The translations under genes were made by a program, and so were the position numbers. The notes under the pieces are model-generated. The model had not been told where the DNA came from. It saw nothing but the letters and a program-made list of their open reading frames with translations, and made no database searches. Below are positions 31,301-41,056 of a stretch of DNA of 64,000 bases, piece after piece (position 1 is the stretch's first letter; the number at the start of each line of letters is the position of its first letter). Location of the stretch: contig CAZUEM010000002.1 in NCBI GenBank assembly GCA_964619155.1, positions 1 through 64,000 on the forward strand, written 5' to 3'. Source of the DNA: CAIXRL01 sp964619155 (GTDB lineage: Bacteria; Eisenbacteria; RBG-16-71-46).

Positions 31301-31452
31301 GCTGGCTGAGCACGACGCCCCAGACGAGCGTCGGCGTGCGCGGCGTCTACCGGACGCTCGACCAGTACTCGCCGCGCTACTCGCCGGCGCCCGGCAGCAC
31401 GGCGCGCGGCAGCGAGTGGGAGTTCCGCACCTACCTGAACTTCACGCTCTAG
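28297..31452 (+). CDS. clan-A glycosidase domain fused to an outer-membrane beta-barrel
   Basis: A 1051-residue exported protein. A signal peptide (about 1-36, ending VHAAD) leads to a TIM-barrel domain (about 40-430) with the clan GH-A pair: acid/base E183 in FWLLGNENNYG and nucleophile E283 in VVFSEFGCDAF. The GH2/GH5 type is most similar. From about residue 490 to the end the sequence changes to alternating aromatic and polar strands (RLFQLDGFYRTGHYHWGYEGDFFGLY, WNAYLSAARMGL, EWEFRTYLNFTL) typical of an outer-membrane barrel. It is one uninterrupted frame. AGGAGG lies before the GTG, which overlaps the GH1 stop. It would hold an active glycosidase at the outer membrane and perhaps form a pore for the products. 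Confidence 0.75.
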   Translation: MNPIRRGGAGLAAVLAALAVAACLSLAPAVHAADAPHAVRVVTDASGARLQVDGRDIMVHGMNWDYIPIGHNYMYDLFAQPDDVIVAALEREMGLLRAMNANVIRVYAGLPPKWVKYIYERFGIWTVINHPVARYGFTLNGVWYPVTDYSDPTMRAAIKADVMASVERYKGTPGVLFWLLGNENNYGLSWKSFEIEALPKGERDAARARQLYSLMGEITGAIHGADPSRPVAMANGDIQYLDIIAEECKDLDIFGTNVYRGISVGDLYQRVWDKMRIPVVFSEFGCDAFNARTAREDQPMQARYLAGQWREIYEQSAGKGGVGNSIGGMVFQWSDGWWKYGQDSRLEIQDTHASWPNGGYVEDYAEGENNMNEEWWGICAKGPTDSRGLYDLYPRAAFYVLQRAFALDPYAPSTDRAAIAAHFATIDPMSATLQARGDRATSLGAIAARARLSGLRVQLETVGTGGTNVTTPAASAPQADLPSFRGFDKFQSFYADFEGRPTDHVTGTVSVNVLGQVPTNPINEIFYEKRGLDRTVLGADYAATAIRGERVKVHHATISWEDRLFQLDGFYRTGHYHWGYEGDFFGLYRDAYYGTNTDVYDADAPVGFEVAGKRQFDGLKLAFGQELWWGANPAIIGKYRRVIGPVTATGIYQEDIATASTRAAVSSALPQPKTRKATLALEHARGPFGLTLGGIWSGSPKVGRSFNFIKSSNGDTTTWQDEIVDMDAFGAKAKVTYQRGRWNAYLSAARMGLVADGGPTAAITYTGWSLKDVGTGNQSNVSLGALYNLGPWQIAPNVLWQKPLVGPIPAGSPSPAIPRNVEVGGDPFAVRANREMLGLELLIGYDPTPATWMWAWDNDIREDAPFAASLDFVYRNMPTTMDVATYVPKPIAGLLWTQSPQMFPGATPPRDLWELRGRVVSRMGTKGRMAATMFVGDGEPNGENTRVVHRYGGDARVAYRSMAFSGSARWNDWGPYDYHRDFNLTFPQQYSGDIGYVLGSPRWLSTTPQTSVGVRGVYRTLDQYSPRYSPAPGSTARGSEWEFRTYLNFTL

Positions 31453-31499
31453 CAGGACGCGCGGCGCGCGGCGCGGGGGACGCCGCGGCGACGCACCGG

Positions 31500-31528
31500 A
31501 CGCCCGCCGTGCACGCACCGGCGGGCGT
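31500..31528. terminator. bidirectional terminator between the two converging glucan operons
   Basis: A perfect 10-bp stem (31500-31509 with 31519-31528) and a 9-nt loop, extendable past a one-base bulge. It lies between the end of the barrel-fusion gene (plus) and the end of the ABC ATPase gene (minus). Confidence 0.7.
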
Positions 31529-31570
31529 TCCGGCTTTCCGGGGCGCGGCCGGGCCCGGAGCGGGCGGCCG

Positions 31571-32584
31571 CTACTTCGCGACCGGGCAGGCGCTCCAGTG
31601 GCCGGGGGCGACCTCGAGCAACGCCGGACGCTCGCCGCGGCAGGCGTCCACGGCCAGCGGGCAGCGCGGGTGGAAGCGGCAGCCGGCGGGCGGGTTCTGC
31701 AGGCTCGGGGGCGAGCCGGGGATGCTGGTCAGCTCGGTCATGGGGCCGCGCACGTGCGGGAACGCGTGCAGCAGGCCGCGCGTGTACGGGTGGCGCGGCG
31801 CGCCCGCCATGGTCGCGGCGGGGCCCACCTCCACCATGCGCGCGGCGTAGAACACCGCCACGCGGTCCGAGAACTGCAGCATGCGCGCGAGGTCGTGGGT
31901 GATGAAGATCACGGCGAACCCGAGCGAGCGCTGCAGCGCGCGGATCTGCTCGAGGATCTCGCGCTCCACGATCACGTCGAGCGCGGTGGTCGGCTCGTCG
32001 AGAATGACGAGCGCGGGCTCCAGGGCCAGCGCGAGCGCGATGCCGACGCGCTGCCGCATGCCGCCCGAGAGCTGGTGCGCGTAGCCGCCGAGCCGGTCGG
32101 CGGGAATGCCGACCCGCTCGAGCAGCTCGCCGGCCCGGCGCTTCGCGACCGCGGCGCCGACGTTCTCGTGCGCCAGGATGGTGTCGGCGATCTGCTCGCC
32201 GACGGTGATGACCGGGTTCAGCGCGTCCATCGCGCTCTGGAACACCATCGAGATCCGCTTCCAGCGCAACTGGCGCAGCTCGGACTCGCCCATGGCCAGC
32301 ACGTCGCGGCCTTCGAACGTGACGGTCCCGCGCGAGATCACGGCGGGCGGGGGCAGCGTCCGCAGCAGCGCCTGCGCGAGCGTGGACTTGCCGCTGCCCG
32401 ACTCGCCGGCGACGCCGAGGATCTCGCCCGGCGCGAGGTCGAGGTCGAGCCCGTCCACGGCGCGCACGGGCCCGCGGTCGGTCACGTAGTCCACGCACAG
32501 GTCGCGGATCGAGAGCAGCGGCGCGCCCGCCACGGCGCCCCCGCTCGCGCCGGCCGCCCCGGCGCCGGGCCGAAGTCCGCTCAC
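31571..32584 (-). CDS. oligosaccharide/oligopeptide ABC transporter ATP-binding protein (DppD/OppD type)
   Basis: A 337-residue ATPase. Walker A is GESGSGKST (60-68), signature LSGGMRQRVGIALAL, Walker B LVILDEP, switch His FITHDLARM. The C-terminal oligopeptide-type tail (HPYTRGLLHAFP... GCRFHPRCPLAVDAC) has the cysteine cluster. It is last in the minus-strand operon. The GTG start overlaps the permease stop (GTGA). Its partner ATPase is encoded in the opposing operon, so the importer needs both transcription units. Confidence 0.9.
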   Translation of the reverse strand: MSGLRPGAGAAGASGGAVAGAPLLSIRDLCVDYVTDRGPVRAVDGLDLDLAPGEILGVAGESGSGKSTLAQALLRTLPPPAVISRGTVTFEGRDVLAMGESELRQLRWKRISMVFQSAMDALNPVITVGEQIADTILAHENVGAAVAKRRAGELLERVGIPADRLGGYAHQLSGGMRQRVGIALALALEPALVILDEPTTALDVIVEREILEQIRALQRSLGFAVIFITHDLARMLQFSDRVAVFYAARMVEVGPAATMAGAPRHPYTRGLLHAFPHVRGPMTELTSIPGSPPSLQNPPAGCRFHPRCPLAVDACRGERPALLEVAPGHWSACPVAK

Positions 32585-33519
32585 GATTCCCTCACGACGG
32601 GCGTCGAGCGCCCGGCTTCCTGCCCGTGCTTCTCGACGTGGGCGCGCCATGCGCGCTCGAGTTGCAGGCGGGGGTTGGTGATCTCGTCGAACCCGGAGTT
32701 GAGCATGGTCAGCGCGAAGCCGACGAGCGCGACGCACAGGCCGGCGGGCGCGAACGTCCACCACGAGCCGGTGAGCAGCGCCGAGTCGTTCTGCGCCCAG
32801 TAGAGCATCGTGCCCCAGGTGACGCGCGAGACGTCGCCCAGGCCGAGGAACTCGAGCCCGACCTGCGCGCCGATCGCGTACACGGTGCTGCCGATCACCT
32901 GCGCGACCAGCACCGACATCATGTTGGGCAGGATCTCGACCAGCAGCACGCGCAGGTCGGACTCGCCGGCGACGATCGCGGCGGCGACGAAGTCGCGGCG
33001 GCGCAGCGCCAGCGTCTGCGCGCGCATGACGCGCGCGTTCCACGCCCAGCCGGTCACGATCAGCACGAACGCGATGGTCGCGGGCCCGGACGGCAGGTAG
33101 GCGGCGATGACGATGGCGAGCGGCATGCCGGGCAGCACGAGGAACACGTTCGAGAACACCGACAGCGCGCCGTCCACGCGCCCGCCGAAGTAGCCGGCGG
33201 TCACGCCCACCAGCGCGCCGAGCAGCACGGCCGCGAGCCCGACCGCGAACCCGATCGCCAGCGAGACGCGCGTGCCCACGATCAACTGCACGAGCACGTC
33301 CTGGCCCTGCCCGTTCGTGCCGAGCCAGTGCGCGGCCGACGGGGCCTGCAGCGGGATGCCGACCAGCGCGGTCGGGTCGCCCACGAAGAACGGGCCGAAG
33401 AGCCCCACGGCCACGAAGCCGGCGAGGAGCGTGGCGCCGATCATGGCCTTGCGGTCGCGCCGGATCGCCATCGCCCAGGCGCCGAGGCCGGCCGCGCGCG
33501 CGCCGTTCGCGCCGCTCAC
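32581..33519 (-). CDS. ABC transporter permease (DppC/OppC type)
   Basis: A 312-residue inner-membrane permease with about six helices. The first (about 26-46) is followed by the periplasmic LGTNGQGQDVLVQLIVGTRVSL motif typical of DppC. The EAA-like loop contains AAAIVAGESDLRVLLVEILPNMMSVL. Start and stop overlap the neighbouring genes by 4 bp (GTGA on both sides). It forms the membrane channel together with the preceding permease. The substrate is inferred to be beta-gluco-oligosaccharides from context. Confidence 0.88.
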   Translation of the reverse strand: MSGANGARAAGLGAWAMAIRRDRKAMIGATLLAGFVAVGLFGPFFVGDPTALVGIPLQAPSAAHWLGTNGQGQDVLVQLIVGTRVSLAIGFAVGLAAVLLGALVGVTAGYFGGRVDGALSVFSNVFLVLPGMPLAIVIAAYLPSGPATIAFVLIVTGWAWNARVMRAQTLALRRRDFVAAAIVAGESDLRVLLVEILPNMMSVLVAQVIGSTVYAIGAQVGLEFLGLGDVSRVTWGTMLYWAQNDSALLTGSWWTFAPAGLCVALVGFALTMLNSGFDEITNPRLQLERAWRAHVEKHGQEAGRSTPVVRES

Positions 33520-34499
33520 GACGCCGAGTCCCGGGTGCGCGCGTCGAGCCACAGGTAGACGAGGTCCACCAGCCAGTTCGCGCCCAGCACCGCCAGCGTG
33601 ATGACGAGGAAGATGCCCTGCATGAGCGAGTAGTCCTGGTTCCGCACGGCCTGCACGAGCAGGTAGCCCTGCCCGGGGTAGCTGAACACGATCTCGGTCA
33701 GCAGCGAGCCGCCGAGCACGAACCCGAGCGCCATGCCGAAGCCGGTGACGCTCGGCAGCAGCGCGTTGCGCGCCGCGTAACGCAGCGCCACGCGCGCGGG
33801 CGGCAGGCCCTTGGCGCGCGCCAGGTTCACGTAGTCCGAGCCGAGCACCGAGATCATGGTGTTGCGCATGGACAGCAGCCAGCCGCCCAGCGTGGCGAGC
33901 ACAATGGTGCCCATGGGCAGCGCCGCGTGCCGCAGCACGTCGGCGGCGAACGCGAGCGTCCAGCCGGGCGTCGCGTCGTCCGAGTAGGCGTGCCCGAGCG
34001 GGAACCACTGGAACTTGAAGCCGAGCACGTAGAGCGCGGCCATCGCCAGCCAGAAGTAGGGGAACGAACCGAGCAGCACGAGGATCGCGGGCACCCAGCT
34101 GTCGGCCCAGCCGCGCCGCCACCAGGCCGCGGAGACGCCCAGCAGCGTGCCGATCGCGAAGCTCACCACGACCGCGCTGCCGGCCAGGAACAGCGTCCAG
34201 CCGAGCGCGGTGGCGATCACCTGCGAGACGGGCGCGGGGAAGTAGGCGATCGAGACGCCCATGTCGCCGCGCAGCACGTGCGCGAGGTAGGTCACGTACT
34301 GCTTCCAGAGCGGCGCGTCCGTGAGACCGAACGTCGCGCGCAGCGCGTCGATGGCCTCGGGCGCCAGCTTGCCCTTGAAGCGCGCGAACAGCGCGGTCGC
34401 GGGGTCGCCGGGCATGAGGCGCGGCAGGAAGAAGTTGATCGTGAGCGCCGCCCACGCCGCGACGAGGTAGAAGCCCAGGCGCTTCAGCAGGTAGCGCAC
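33516..34499 (-). CDS. ABC transporter permease (DppB/OppB type)
   Basis: A 327-residue inner-membrane permease. The N-terminal helix MRYLLKRLGFYLVAAWAALTINFFLPRLMPGDP is characteristic of DppB. Further helices follow, with an EAA-like loop YVNLARAKGLPPARVALRYAARNALLPSVT. The GTG start lies 4 bp after the binding-protein stop, and an AGGTGA ribosome site overlaps that stop codon. This is the ordinary order (binding protein, B, C, D) of Dpp-type importers. Confidence 0.9.
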   Translation of the reverse strand: MRYLLKRLGFYLVAAWAALTINFFLPRLMPGDPATALFARFKGKLAPEAIDALRATFGLTDAPLWKQYVTYLAHVLRGDMGVSIAYFPAPVSQVIATALGWTLFLAGSAVVVSFAIGTLLGVSAAWWRRGWADSWVPAILVLLGSFPYFWLAMAALYVLGFKFQWFPLGHAYSDDATPGWTLAFAADVLRHAALPMGTIVLATLGGWLLSMRNTMISVLGSDYVNLARAKGLPPARVALRYAARNALLPSVTGFGMALGFVLGGSLLTEIVFSYPGQGYLLVQAVRNQDYSLMQGIFLVITLAVLGANWLVDLVYLWLDARTRDSAS

Positions 34500-34503
34500 G
34501 GCG

Positions 34504-36164
34504 TCACCTCGGCCGGAGCGAGGTCAGCACGAGCAGCACCTCGCCTCGCTCCATCTTGTTGGGGGACGGGTCGGCGTACGGGTTCTCCGCCGTGGGGAAG
34601 CCCTCGACCCGGCGGGTGTTGAACTCCGCCCACGTCGGGTTGGGGTAGAGCGGGATCGCCGGCGCCTCGGCCACGAACGCGTGCTGCATGGCGCTCGAGA
34701 GCCGCTGCTGCTCGGCCGGGTCGGTCGCGGCCTCGAACGCGGCCAGCAGCGCGTCGGCCGCCGGGCTCGAGTGGCGGTGCCAGTTGCCCGCCGACACCTG
34801 GCCGACCGGTTTGATCGTGGCCGACGACATCAGCCAGCGGTACAGGTGCCAGGGCGTGGGGCCGTCGATGCACCAGCCGAGGCTCAAGTCGAAGTCGCCC
34901 TCCTGGACCTTCTGGAACCAGGCGCCGAAGTCGTAGGTGCGCACGCTGGCGTCCACGCCGGCGGCGCGCAGGTTGCGCACGATGATCTGCGAGGCGCGCA
35001 CCCAGTCGGACCACCCCGAAACGGTCAGCACTTCCCAGCGCAGCGGACGGCCGTCCGGCATGCGGCGGATGCCGTCGGCGCCGCGCGCGTAGCCGAGCGA
35101 GTCGAGCATGGCGTTCGCGCGCGGCAGGTCGTGTTTCACCCAGTCGCCCGCTCGGACGGCCGAGGAATCGAGCCACGCCGTGTAGGAGGCGCTCATGCCG
35201 GTCGCGTCGGCGGGGTGCGTGTAGCGGAACACGGCCACGTCCACCATCAGCTCGCGGTCGAGCGCCATGCTCAGCGCCTTGCGCACGGGCGCGTCCCCGA
35301 ACGGCGGCCGCGTGGTGTTGGGGTACAGGAACACGACCCCGGCCGTGAGCGGGAACCAGTACGCGTGGTGCTTCGGGTCGCGGCTCACGAACACGCGGTC
35401 GATGGCGGGGATGAAGTTGGCGGCCCACTCGACCTCGTCGAACACCAGCGCGAGGTTGGCGCGGTCGTTCGACGGGTAGGCCGGGAACCGCAGCGCCTCG
35501 AGCGCCGGCTTGCCCGGCTGCCAGTAGTGCGGGTTGCGCCCCAGCTCGTAGACCTGGTTGCGGAACACGCGCACCTCGGTGAAGGGACCCGTGGCCACGG
35601 GGTTCTCGTTCGAGAACGTCACCGGGTCGGGGACGTCCTTCCAGACGTGCTCGGGCACGATCTGCTGGGCGGCGAGTTCGTCGAAGCCGGGGATGAACAC
35701 GCGCTGGAACGTGAAGTCCACGGTGCGCGCGTCCACGGCCCGTACGCCCTCGAGGAAGCCCCACACGCCGCGCCGGTCGAGGGCGGGAAATCGGCGCAGC
35801 AGGTCGAACGTGAACGCCACGTCGCGAGCCGAGAACGGCGCGCCGTCCGACCAGCGCACGGAATCGCGGGTGGTCAGGCGCAGCACGCGGTTGCCCTCGC
35901 GCCACTCGCGGCCGGTCGCCAGCCACGGCACCTGGCGGGACTGCACGCTGTTGAAGACGAACAGCGGTTCGTAGATGCCGGCCAGCGTGGGCCAGCGCGC
36001 CGCGGCCGCGGTCGTCAGCGGGTTGAAGTTGCGCACCCACGACGCCGTCTGCTCCTGGGTGACGACGAGCACGCCGCGCGGCGGGTCGGAACGCTTCGGG
36101 GCGCAGCCCGCGAGCGATGCGGCCGCCAGCAGCCCGAGAGCGAGGACGCGGCCGCCGCGCGGGA

Positions 36165-36168
<4 letters not shown>
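34504..36168 (-). CDS. extracellular solute-binding lipoprotein, family 5
   Basis: A 554-residue lipoprotein: signal MIPRGGRVLALGLLAAASLAGC with lipobox LAGC, so anchored in a membrane. The mature part is a DppA/OppA-type family-5 binding protein (WLATGREWREGNRVLRLTTRDSVRWSDGAPFSARDVAFTFDLL... VATGPFTEVRVFRNQVYELGRNPHYWQPGKPALE). Some members of this family bind oligosaccharides, such as cellobiose or laminaribiose in Thermotoga. The location between a GH16 and the permeases argues for laminari-oligosaccharides here. The ATG overlaps the GH16 stop (ATGA). Peptide binding is the alternative. Confidence 0.88.
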
Positions 36169-36997
<829 letters not shown>

Positions 36998-37001
<4 letters not shown>

Positions 37002-38290
37002 CGGGCCGCCTTCGCCGCCTTCGCGGGCGCGGGCGCCGTCGCGGGGAAGAGGCGCGGGTTCGCCAGCGCCTCCTTGAGCACGAGGCTCGCCGCGCCGACG
37101 GCGACCGACTGCGGCCCGAGCCCGCTCATCACGATGCTGGCGCCCGCCATCGAGCTGACGCGCGTGCGCACCCGCACGGTCTCGCGCAGCGGCTCGAGGA
37201 ACCGCTCGCCGAGGCCGGTGATGCCGCCGCCGACGATGACGACCGAGGGGTTCATCAGGTTGAGCATGCCGGCCACCGCGACGCCGAGGTACTCGGCCGC
37301 CTCGCGCGTGACGCGCAGCGCCAGCGGGTCGCCCGCGAGCGCCGCCGCCTCGACCGAGGTCATCGTCAGGTCGCCGTCCTCGAGCATGCCGCCCGGGTAC
37401 TCGGCGAGCAGCGCGCGCGCGCGCTTGACCAGCGCCGGCGAGCCGACGTGCGTCGCCAGGCAGCCGCGCAGGCCGCAGATGCACGGCTCGCCCTGCGGGT
37501 CGATGGACAGGTGCCCGATCTCGCCGGCGAAGCCGGTCGAGCCGCGGTAGAGCTCGCCGCCGATCACGTGCCCGGAACCGACGCCGGTGCCGACCTTGAC
37601 GTACGCGAAGTCGCGCACGCCCTGGCCCGCGCCCCACCAGTACTCGGCGAGCGCGCCCAGGTTGGCGTCGTTGTCCACCATCACCGGCGCGCCGTAGCGC
37701 TCGCCCAGCGCCTCGAGCCCGCTGCGGCCCTTCCACAGCGGCAGCACGATCTCGGAGAGCGCGAACGGGTGCTGCGGGTCCACCGGGCTCGGAACCGCGA
37801 CGCCGACGCCGACCAGGCGCTTCACGAGCCCGCGGTCCCCGGCGAGGCAGGCGTCGCACAGCTCGGCGATCACCCGCCGCGTGCCCTCGGGGTCGTTGCG
37901 CACCGCGTGGTTGCGGTGCTCCCACTGCCGCACGCGCCCGCGCAGGTCGGTGCGCGCGACGGCCACGTGCGAGGCGCCCATCTCGACGCCGAGGATGCAG
38001 CAGGCCTCGTCCTCGAAGTGCAGCATGATCGGCCGGCGGCCGCCCAGCGACTCGCCCGGCTCGCCCTCGCTGACGAGCCCGGTCTTGAGCAGGTCGCCCA
38101 CGACCTCGGACACCGTCGAGCGCGACAGGTCCGCGCGGCGGGCGATCTCGGCGCGCGAGATCGTCCGCTCCTGCCAGATGAGCCGCAGCACGCTGTCGGC
38201 CAGCGGCCGCGAGCGTGTCCCGTCCGCGGACGGCGCGCCGGGGCGCGCCGTTCCGTTCCTGCCGCTCTTCGCCGAATGCCGACGGGCCAC
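36998..38290 (-). CDS. ROK-family transcriptional regulator
   Basis: A 430-residue protein. The N-terminal winged helix-turn-helix (about 33-75: ISRAEIARRADLSRSTVSEVVGDLLKTGLV) is followed by a ROK sugar-kinase-like domain with the zinc motif EIGH...CICGLRGC (H260, C270, C272, C277) and NDAN (D208). ROK repressors sense a sugar and leave their operator. This is the only regulator in the glucan locus and the likely reader of the four 25-bp operators. The GTG at 38290 has GGAGG 4 bp upstream. It is third in the operon behind operator site 3, so it would repress itself. Confidence 0.9.
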
Positions 38291-38301
38291 CGAACCTCCG
38301 C

Positions 38302-39663
38302 CTACTTGTGGAAGTAGATGTTGTCCACGTACACCGAGCCCACGTCGCCGGCGAGGATGAGCTGGGCCAGGTGCCCGCGCGTGGTCAGGCCGGTGAAGTT
38401 CGAAAGCGGGATCTCCAGGCTGCTCCACACGCCGGGCTGGAACGCGGGCGTCGTCCCGGCGTTGAAGGTCAGTTCGTGCTCCCGGTCGTCGCCGCCACCG
38501 AAGTTCCCGTTGGCGCCGAAATCTACCAGCTTCACCCGGAACGTGGTGCCGGTGGCCGCCCAGACGTCCAGGTGGAAGTGCGTCATGGCGGTCGCGTTGA
38601 TCGTGTTGGCGCCGGTGAACTCGGCGGCGGCGTAGGAGAGGATCGAGTACAGCTTGACGTCGTCGCCGAAGAGCTTGGTGTCCGTGACGTCGGCGCCGTC
38701 CCAGGTCGTCGACCAGTTGTTCACGGCCACGTTCGAGTAGGCGTTGCTGAACAGCGAGATCACGTCCGCGGCCGGCACGGTCGGCGCCGGAGCCGCCGAC
38801 AGCGGGGCGGGTTTCGGCGTGACCGTCAGCACGCCGGTCGCCGGGAGGCCCCCCAGCGAGGCGGTCACCGTGGCGGTGCCGAGGCCGACGGCCTTCACCG
38901 TGCCCTCGCCGCCCACGGCCACGCTGTCGGCCGACGAGACGAACGTGAAGTAGCCCTGCATGGCGCCGACCAGGACGTCGCCGCCGTCCACCGCGAACAC
39001 CACCCGCGTGCCCGGCACGGTCACGAACGAGCCCACGTCGGGCGTGAGCGTCGCCGTGTTGATGGCGGGCCGCGGGTTCGAGACGGTCAGCGTCTGCTCG
39101 AAGCGGATGTCGTCGAGCCAGAGCGTCGCGCCCTGGCCCGCCTCGGGGCCCTCGGCGAGGTAGAACATGCCCCTCTCGTCGACGAGCCGCGAAGCCAGCG
39201 GGATCGGGATGACGATGCGCGTCCAGTCGGTGCCGATCGTGACGAACGTGCGCCTGGCTTCGTAGCGCGACGTGCCGGTGTTGTCGTTGCCGAGGCCCGC
39301 CACGTCCAGGTTGAGCGTGCGGTTCGCCTTGGCCCAGAACACCAGCGCGTCGTAGCCGGACAGGTCGCGGGCGCGGTTGGTGGTGAACGCCCCGCCCGAG
39401 TAGGTCCCGCTCGGGTCGCCCGCGGCCGGCACCACGAAGCGCAGCGACGTCGAGCCGCTGTGCGCCTCGGTGGAGTCGATGGCGATCGCGTCGAGCTTCG
39501 AGCCCGCGAAGGCCTGGTAGTCCACCGCGATGCCGAAGCCGTCGTCGAAGACGACCGGCGCCTTGAACGTCGGGGCCGGGACGCCGGCGTGCTTGGCGCA
39601 CCCCGCGGCGGCCAGCGCGAGCACGGCCGCCGCGACGAGGACTGCTGACGTTCTGCTGGACAT
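38302..39663 (-). CDS. lipoprotein with two carbohydrate-binding-like domains and a BIG2-like domain
   Basis: A 453-residue lipoprotein (MSSRTSAVLVAAAVLALAAAGC). An N-terminal jelly-roll domain (about 35-195: FDDGFGIAVDYQAFAG... TLWLDDIRFEQ) is followed by a bacterial-Ig-like BIG2 domain (about 196-285: TVKAVGLGTATVTASLGG). A second jelly-roll (about 300-453: DVISLFSNAYSNVAVNNWSTTWDG... VYVDNIYFHK) is of the type often attached to GH16 enzymes. No catalytic residues are visible, so it is a probable surface glycan-binding protein. GGAGG precedes the ATG. It is second in the operon, 11 bp before the ROK gene. Confidence 0.75.
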   Translation of the reverse strand: MSSRTSAVLVAAAVLALAAAGCAKHAGVPAPTFKAPVVFDDGFGIAVDYQAFAGSKLDAIAIDSTEAHSGSTSLRFVVPAAGDPSGTYSGGAFTTNRARDLSGYDALVFWAKANRTLNLDVAGLGNDNTGTSRYEARRTFVTIGTDWTRIVIPIPLASRLVDERGMFYLAEGPEAGQGATLWLDDIRFEQTLTVSNPRPAINTATLTPDVGSFVTVPGTRVVFAVDGGDVLVGAMQGYFTFVSSADSVAVGGEGTVKAVGLGTATVTASLGGLPATGVLTVTPKPAPLSAAPAPTVPAADVISLFSNAYSNVAVNNWSTTWDGADVTDTKLFGDDVKLYSILSYAAAEFTGANTINATAMTHFHLDVWAATGTTFRVKLVDFGANGNFGGGDDREHELTFNAGTTPAFQPGVWSSLEIPLSNFTGLTTRGHLAQLILAGDVGSVYVDNIYFHK

Positions 39664-39715
39664 CACTTGCCTCCGCAAGGGGCCTCCTGGCCCGGACAGT
39701 CGCCTCCGCTGGACG

Positions 39716-40687
39716 CTAGCGGGCGAGCACGAGGTTACGGGTGAAGCGGCCGGCCGAGGTCTGGAGCACGGCATGGTACACGCCGGCGGGCGCGCTCGAG
39801 CCGTCCTCGGCGCGGCCGTCCCACGTCGTCGCGTGCGGGCCGGCCTCGGCCTCGCCGCGGAACAGCGACGCGACGCGGCGGCCGGTGACGTCGTACACCG
39901 TGACGTCGGCGAAGCCGCGCTGCGGGAGCGTGAAGTCGAGGCGGGTCGTGCCGCGGAACGGGTTCGGGGCCGCGGGCCGCAGCTCGAACACGCCGGCGGC
40001 CGGGGCGCCCACGTCGAGCGTGCCGGAGCGGAACCAGTAGATGTTGTCGTAGAAGACGCCCGACGAGATGTAGCCCGTCGCCCGGTTCGCGAAGCCGATC
40101 TGCAGGATCTGGCCGACGAGGTCCGCGGTGATCGGGAGCGAGATCGTGAACGTGCCCCAGGTGGCCGGGAGGTTCGTCGTGTCCACGAACAGGTAGTTCG
40201 TGGTCGCGTATCCGGCCGCAGGGTTCACCGTCTTGATGAACGCGGTTGCGGTCGAGGGCGGCAGCAGGTTGCCCATCTTGGCGTCGAACTGGAACGTCCA
40301 CAGGCCGCCGACGTCGCCGGCCGCGATGGTCTGCTCGCGGAACACGTTCGACTCGACGATGTTGCCGTTGGCGTGGTCGGTGTTGTTGTAGTCGCTGTAC
40401 ACGCTCAGTTGCTGCGCGCCCTGCTCCGGGCCGCCCTGGCCGGCGTCGATCGAGCAGAAGTTGCTGGTGCCGTTGGGCGCGGGGAAGGTGCCGTAGCCGT
40501 AGAGGTACGTGCCGCCCGGCGTGTAGACGTTGCCGTAGACGACCCAGCCGTCGCCGCCGAGGGCGGTCGGGCTCGCGAGCACGAGGCCTTCGAAGTTCTG
40601 CGTGTAGGCGGTGATCGCCGCATGGCTCACGGCGGGGACGGCGGCCAGGAGGGCCGCGGCGAGGAGGGTGCGGACTCGGCGAATCAT
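39716..40687 (-). CDS. secreted protein with FlgD-type C-terminal domain, first gene of the ROK operon
   Basis: A 323-residue exported protein: signal peptide (about 1-23), a beta-sandwich-like domain (about 26-225: YTQNFEGLVLASPTALGGDGWVVYGNVY... GVFYDNIYWFRSG) that resembles carbohydrate-binding modules, and a FlgD-type C-terminal domain (NPFRGTTRLDFTLP... GRRVASLFRG... GPHATTWDGR... GVYHAVL). No active site was recognised. GGGAGG precedes the ATG. Operator site 3 lies 91 bp upstream, so it leads the minus-strand operon of binding proteins, ROK, GH16 and transporter. The likely role is glucan binding at the surface. Confidence 0.72.
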   Translation of the reverse strand: MIRRVRTLLAAALLAAVPAVSHAAITAYTQNFEGLVLASPTALGGDGWVVYGNVYTPGGTYLYGYGTFPAPNGTSNFCSIDAGQGGPEQGAQQLSVYSDYNNTDHANGNIVESNVFREQTIAAGDVGGLWTFQFDAKMGNLLPPSTATAFIKTVNPAAGYATTNYLFVDTTNLPATWGTFTISLPITADLVGQILQIGFANRATGYISSGVFYDNIYWFRSGTLDVGAPAAGVFELRPAAPNPFRGTTRLDFTLPQRGFADVTVYDVTGRRVASLFRGEAEAGPHATTWDGRAEDGSSAPAGVYHAVLQTSAGRFTRNLVLAR

Positions 40688-40777
40688 GTTGGGACCTCCC
40701 GGTGGAAAAGGCTGCGTGGCGCTGGGGCGGGAGCGGTCCGTCGCGGGCGCTCCCGAACGACCTGCGGGCAATCCTAG

Positions 40778-40802
40778 GCTATGTTCGCCAATCGAACAAA
40801 GT
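40778..40802. promoter_or_regulatory. ROK-type operator, site 3
   Basis: Half-sites GCTATGTTC and GAACAAAGT flank a 7-nt spacer. It lies upstream of the minus-strand operon that contains the ROK gene itself, which implies autoregulation. Confidence 0.82.
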
Positions 40803-40923
40803 GATTTCTTGGATCCGGGGAGATGGCCGGGGGGCGCCCCGGCCGGGCGGGGCGGGCCGGCCGTTACCCCTGCGGCTTCGGGGCCGCGGGCCCCGAAGAA
40901 TTTACCGGCCGGGTCGAAAAAAG

Positions 40924-40948
40924 ACTTTGTCCGGCAACCGAACATAGT
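40924..40948. promoter_or_regulatory. ROK-type operator, site 4
   Basis: Half-sites ACTTTGTCC and GAACATAGT flank a 7-nt spacer, 108 bp upstream of the small secreted protein gene on the plus strand. Confidence 0.82.
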
Positions 40949-41056
40949 CTAGCCTTGTGTCCGTTGGGGAGCAGTCGGTCCCCCGGGATGCGACCTGCGG
41001 TCTCCTCCTGCGCTTCGTCCACGCAGCACCCGTTTCGCCTCAACCGGAGGTCAGAC

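Larger units (their letters stand above)
40688..41056. other. divergent control region with two operators
   Basis: This 369-bp region between the minus-strand ROK operon and the plus-strand small secreted protein holds operator sites 3 and 4, 122 bp apart. Read towards their own genes, both operators are followed by CTAG (CTAGGA, CTAGCC) 17 nt after a TTTGTY hexamer. The regulator site thus seems to cover the promoter on each side. Confidence 0.6.
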
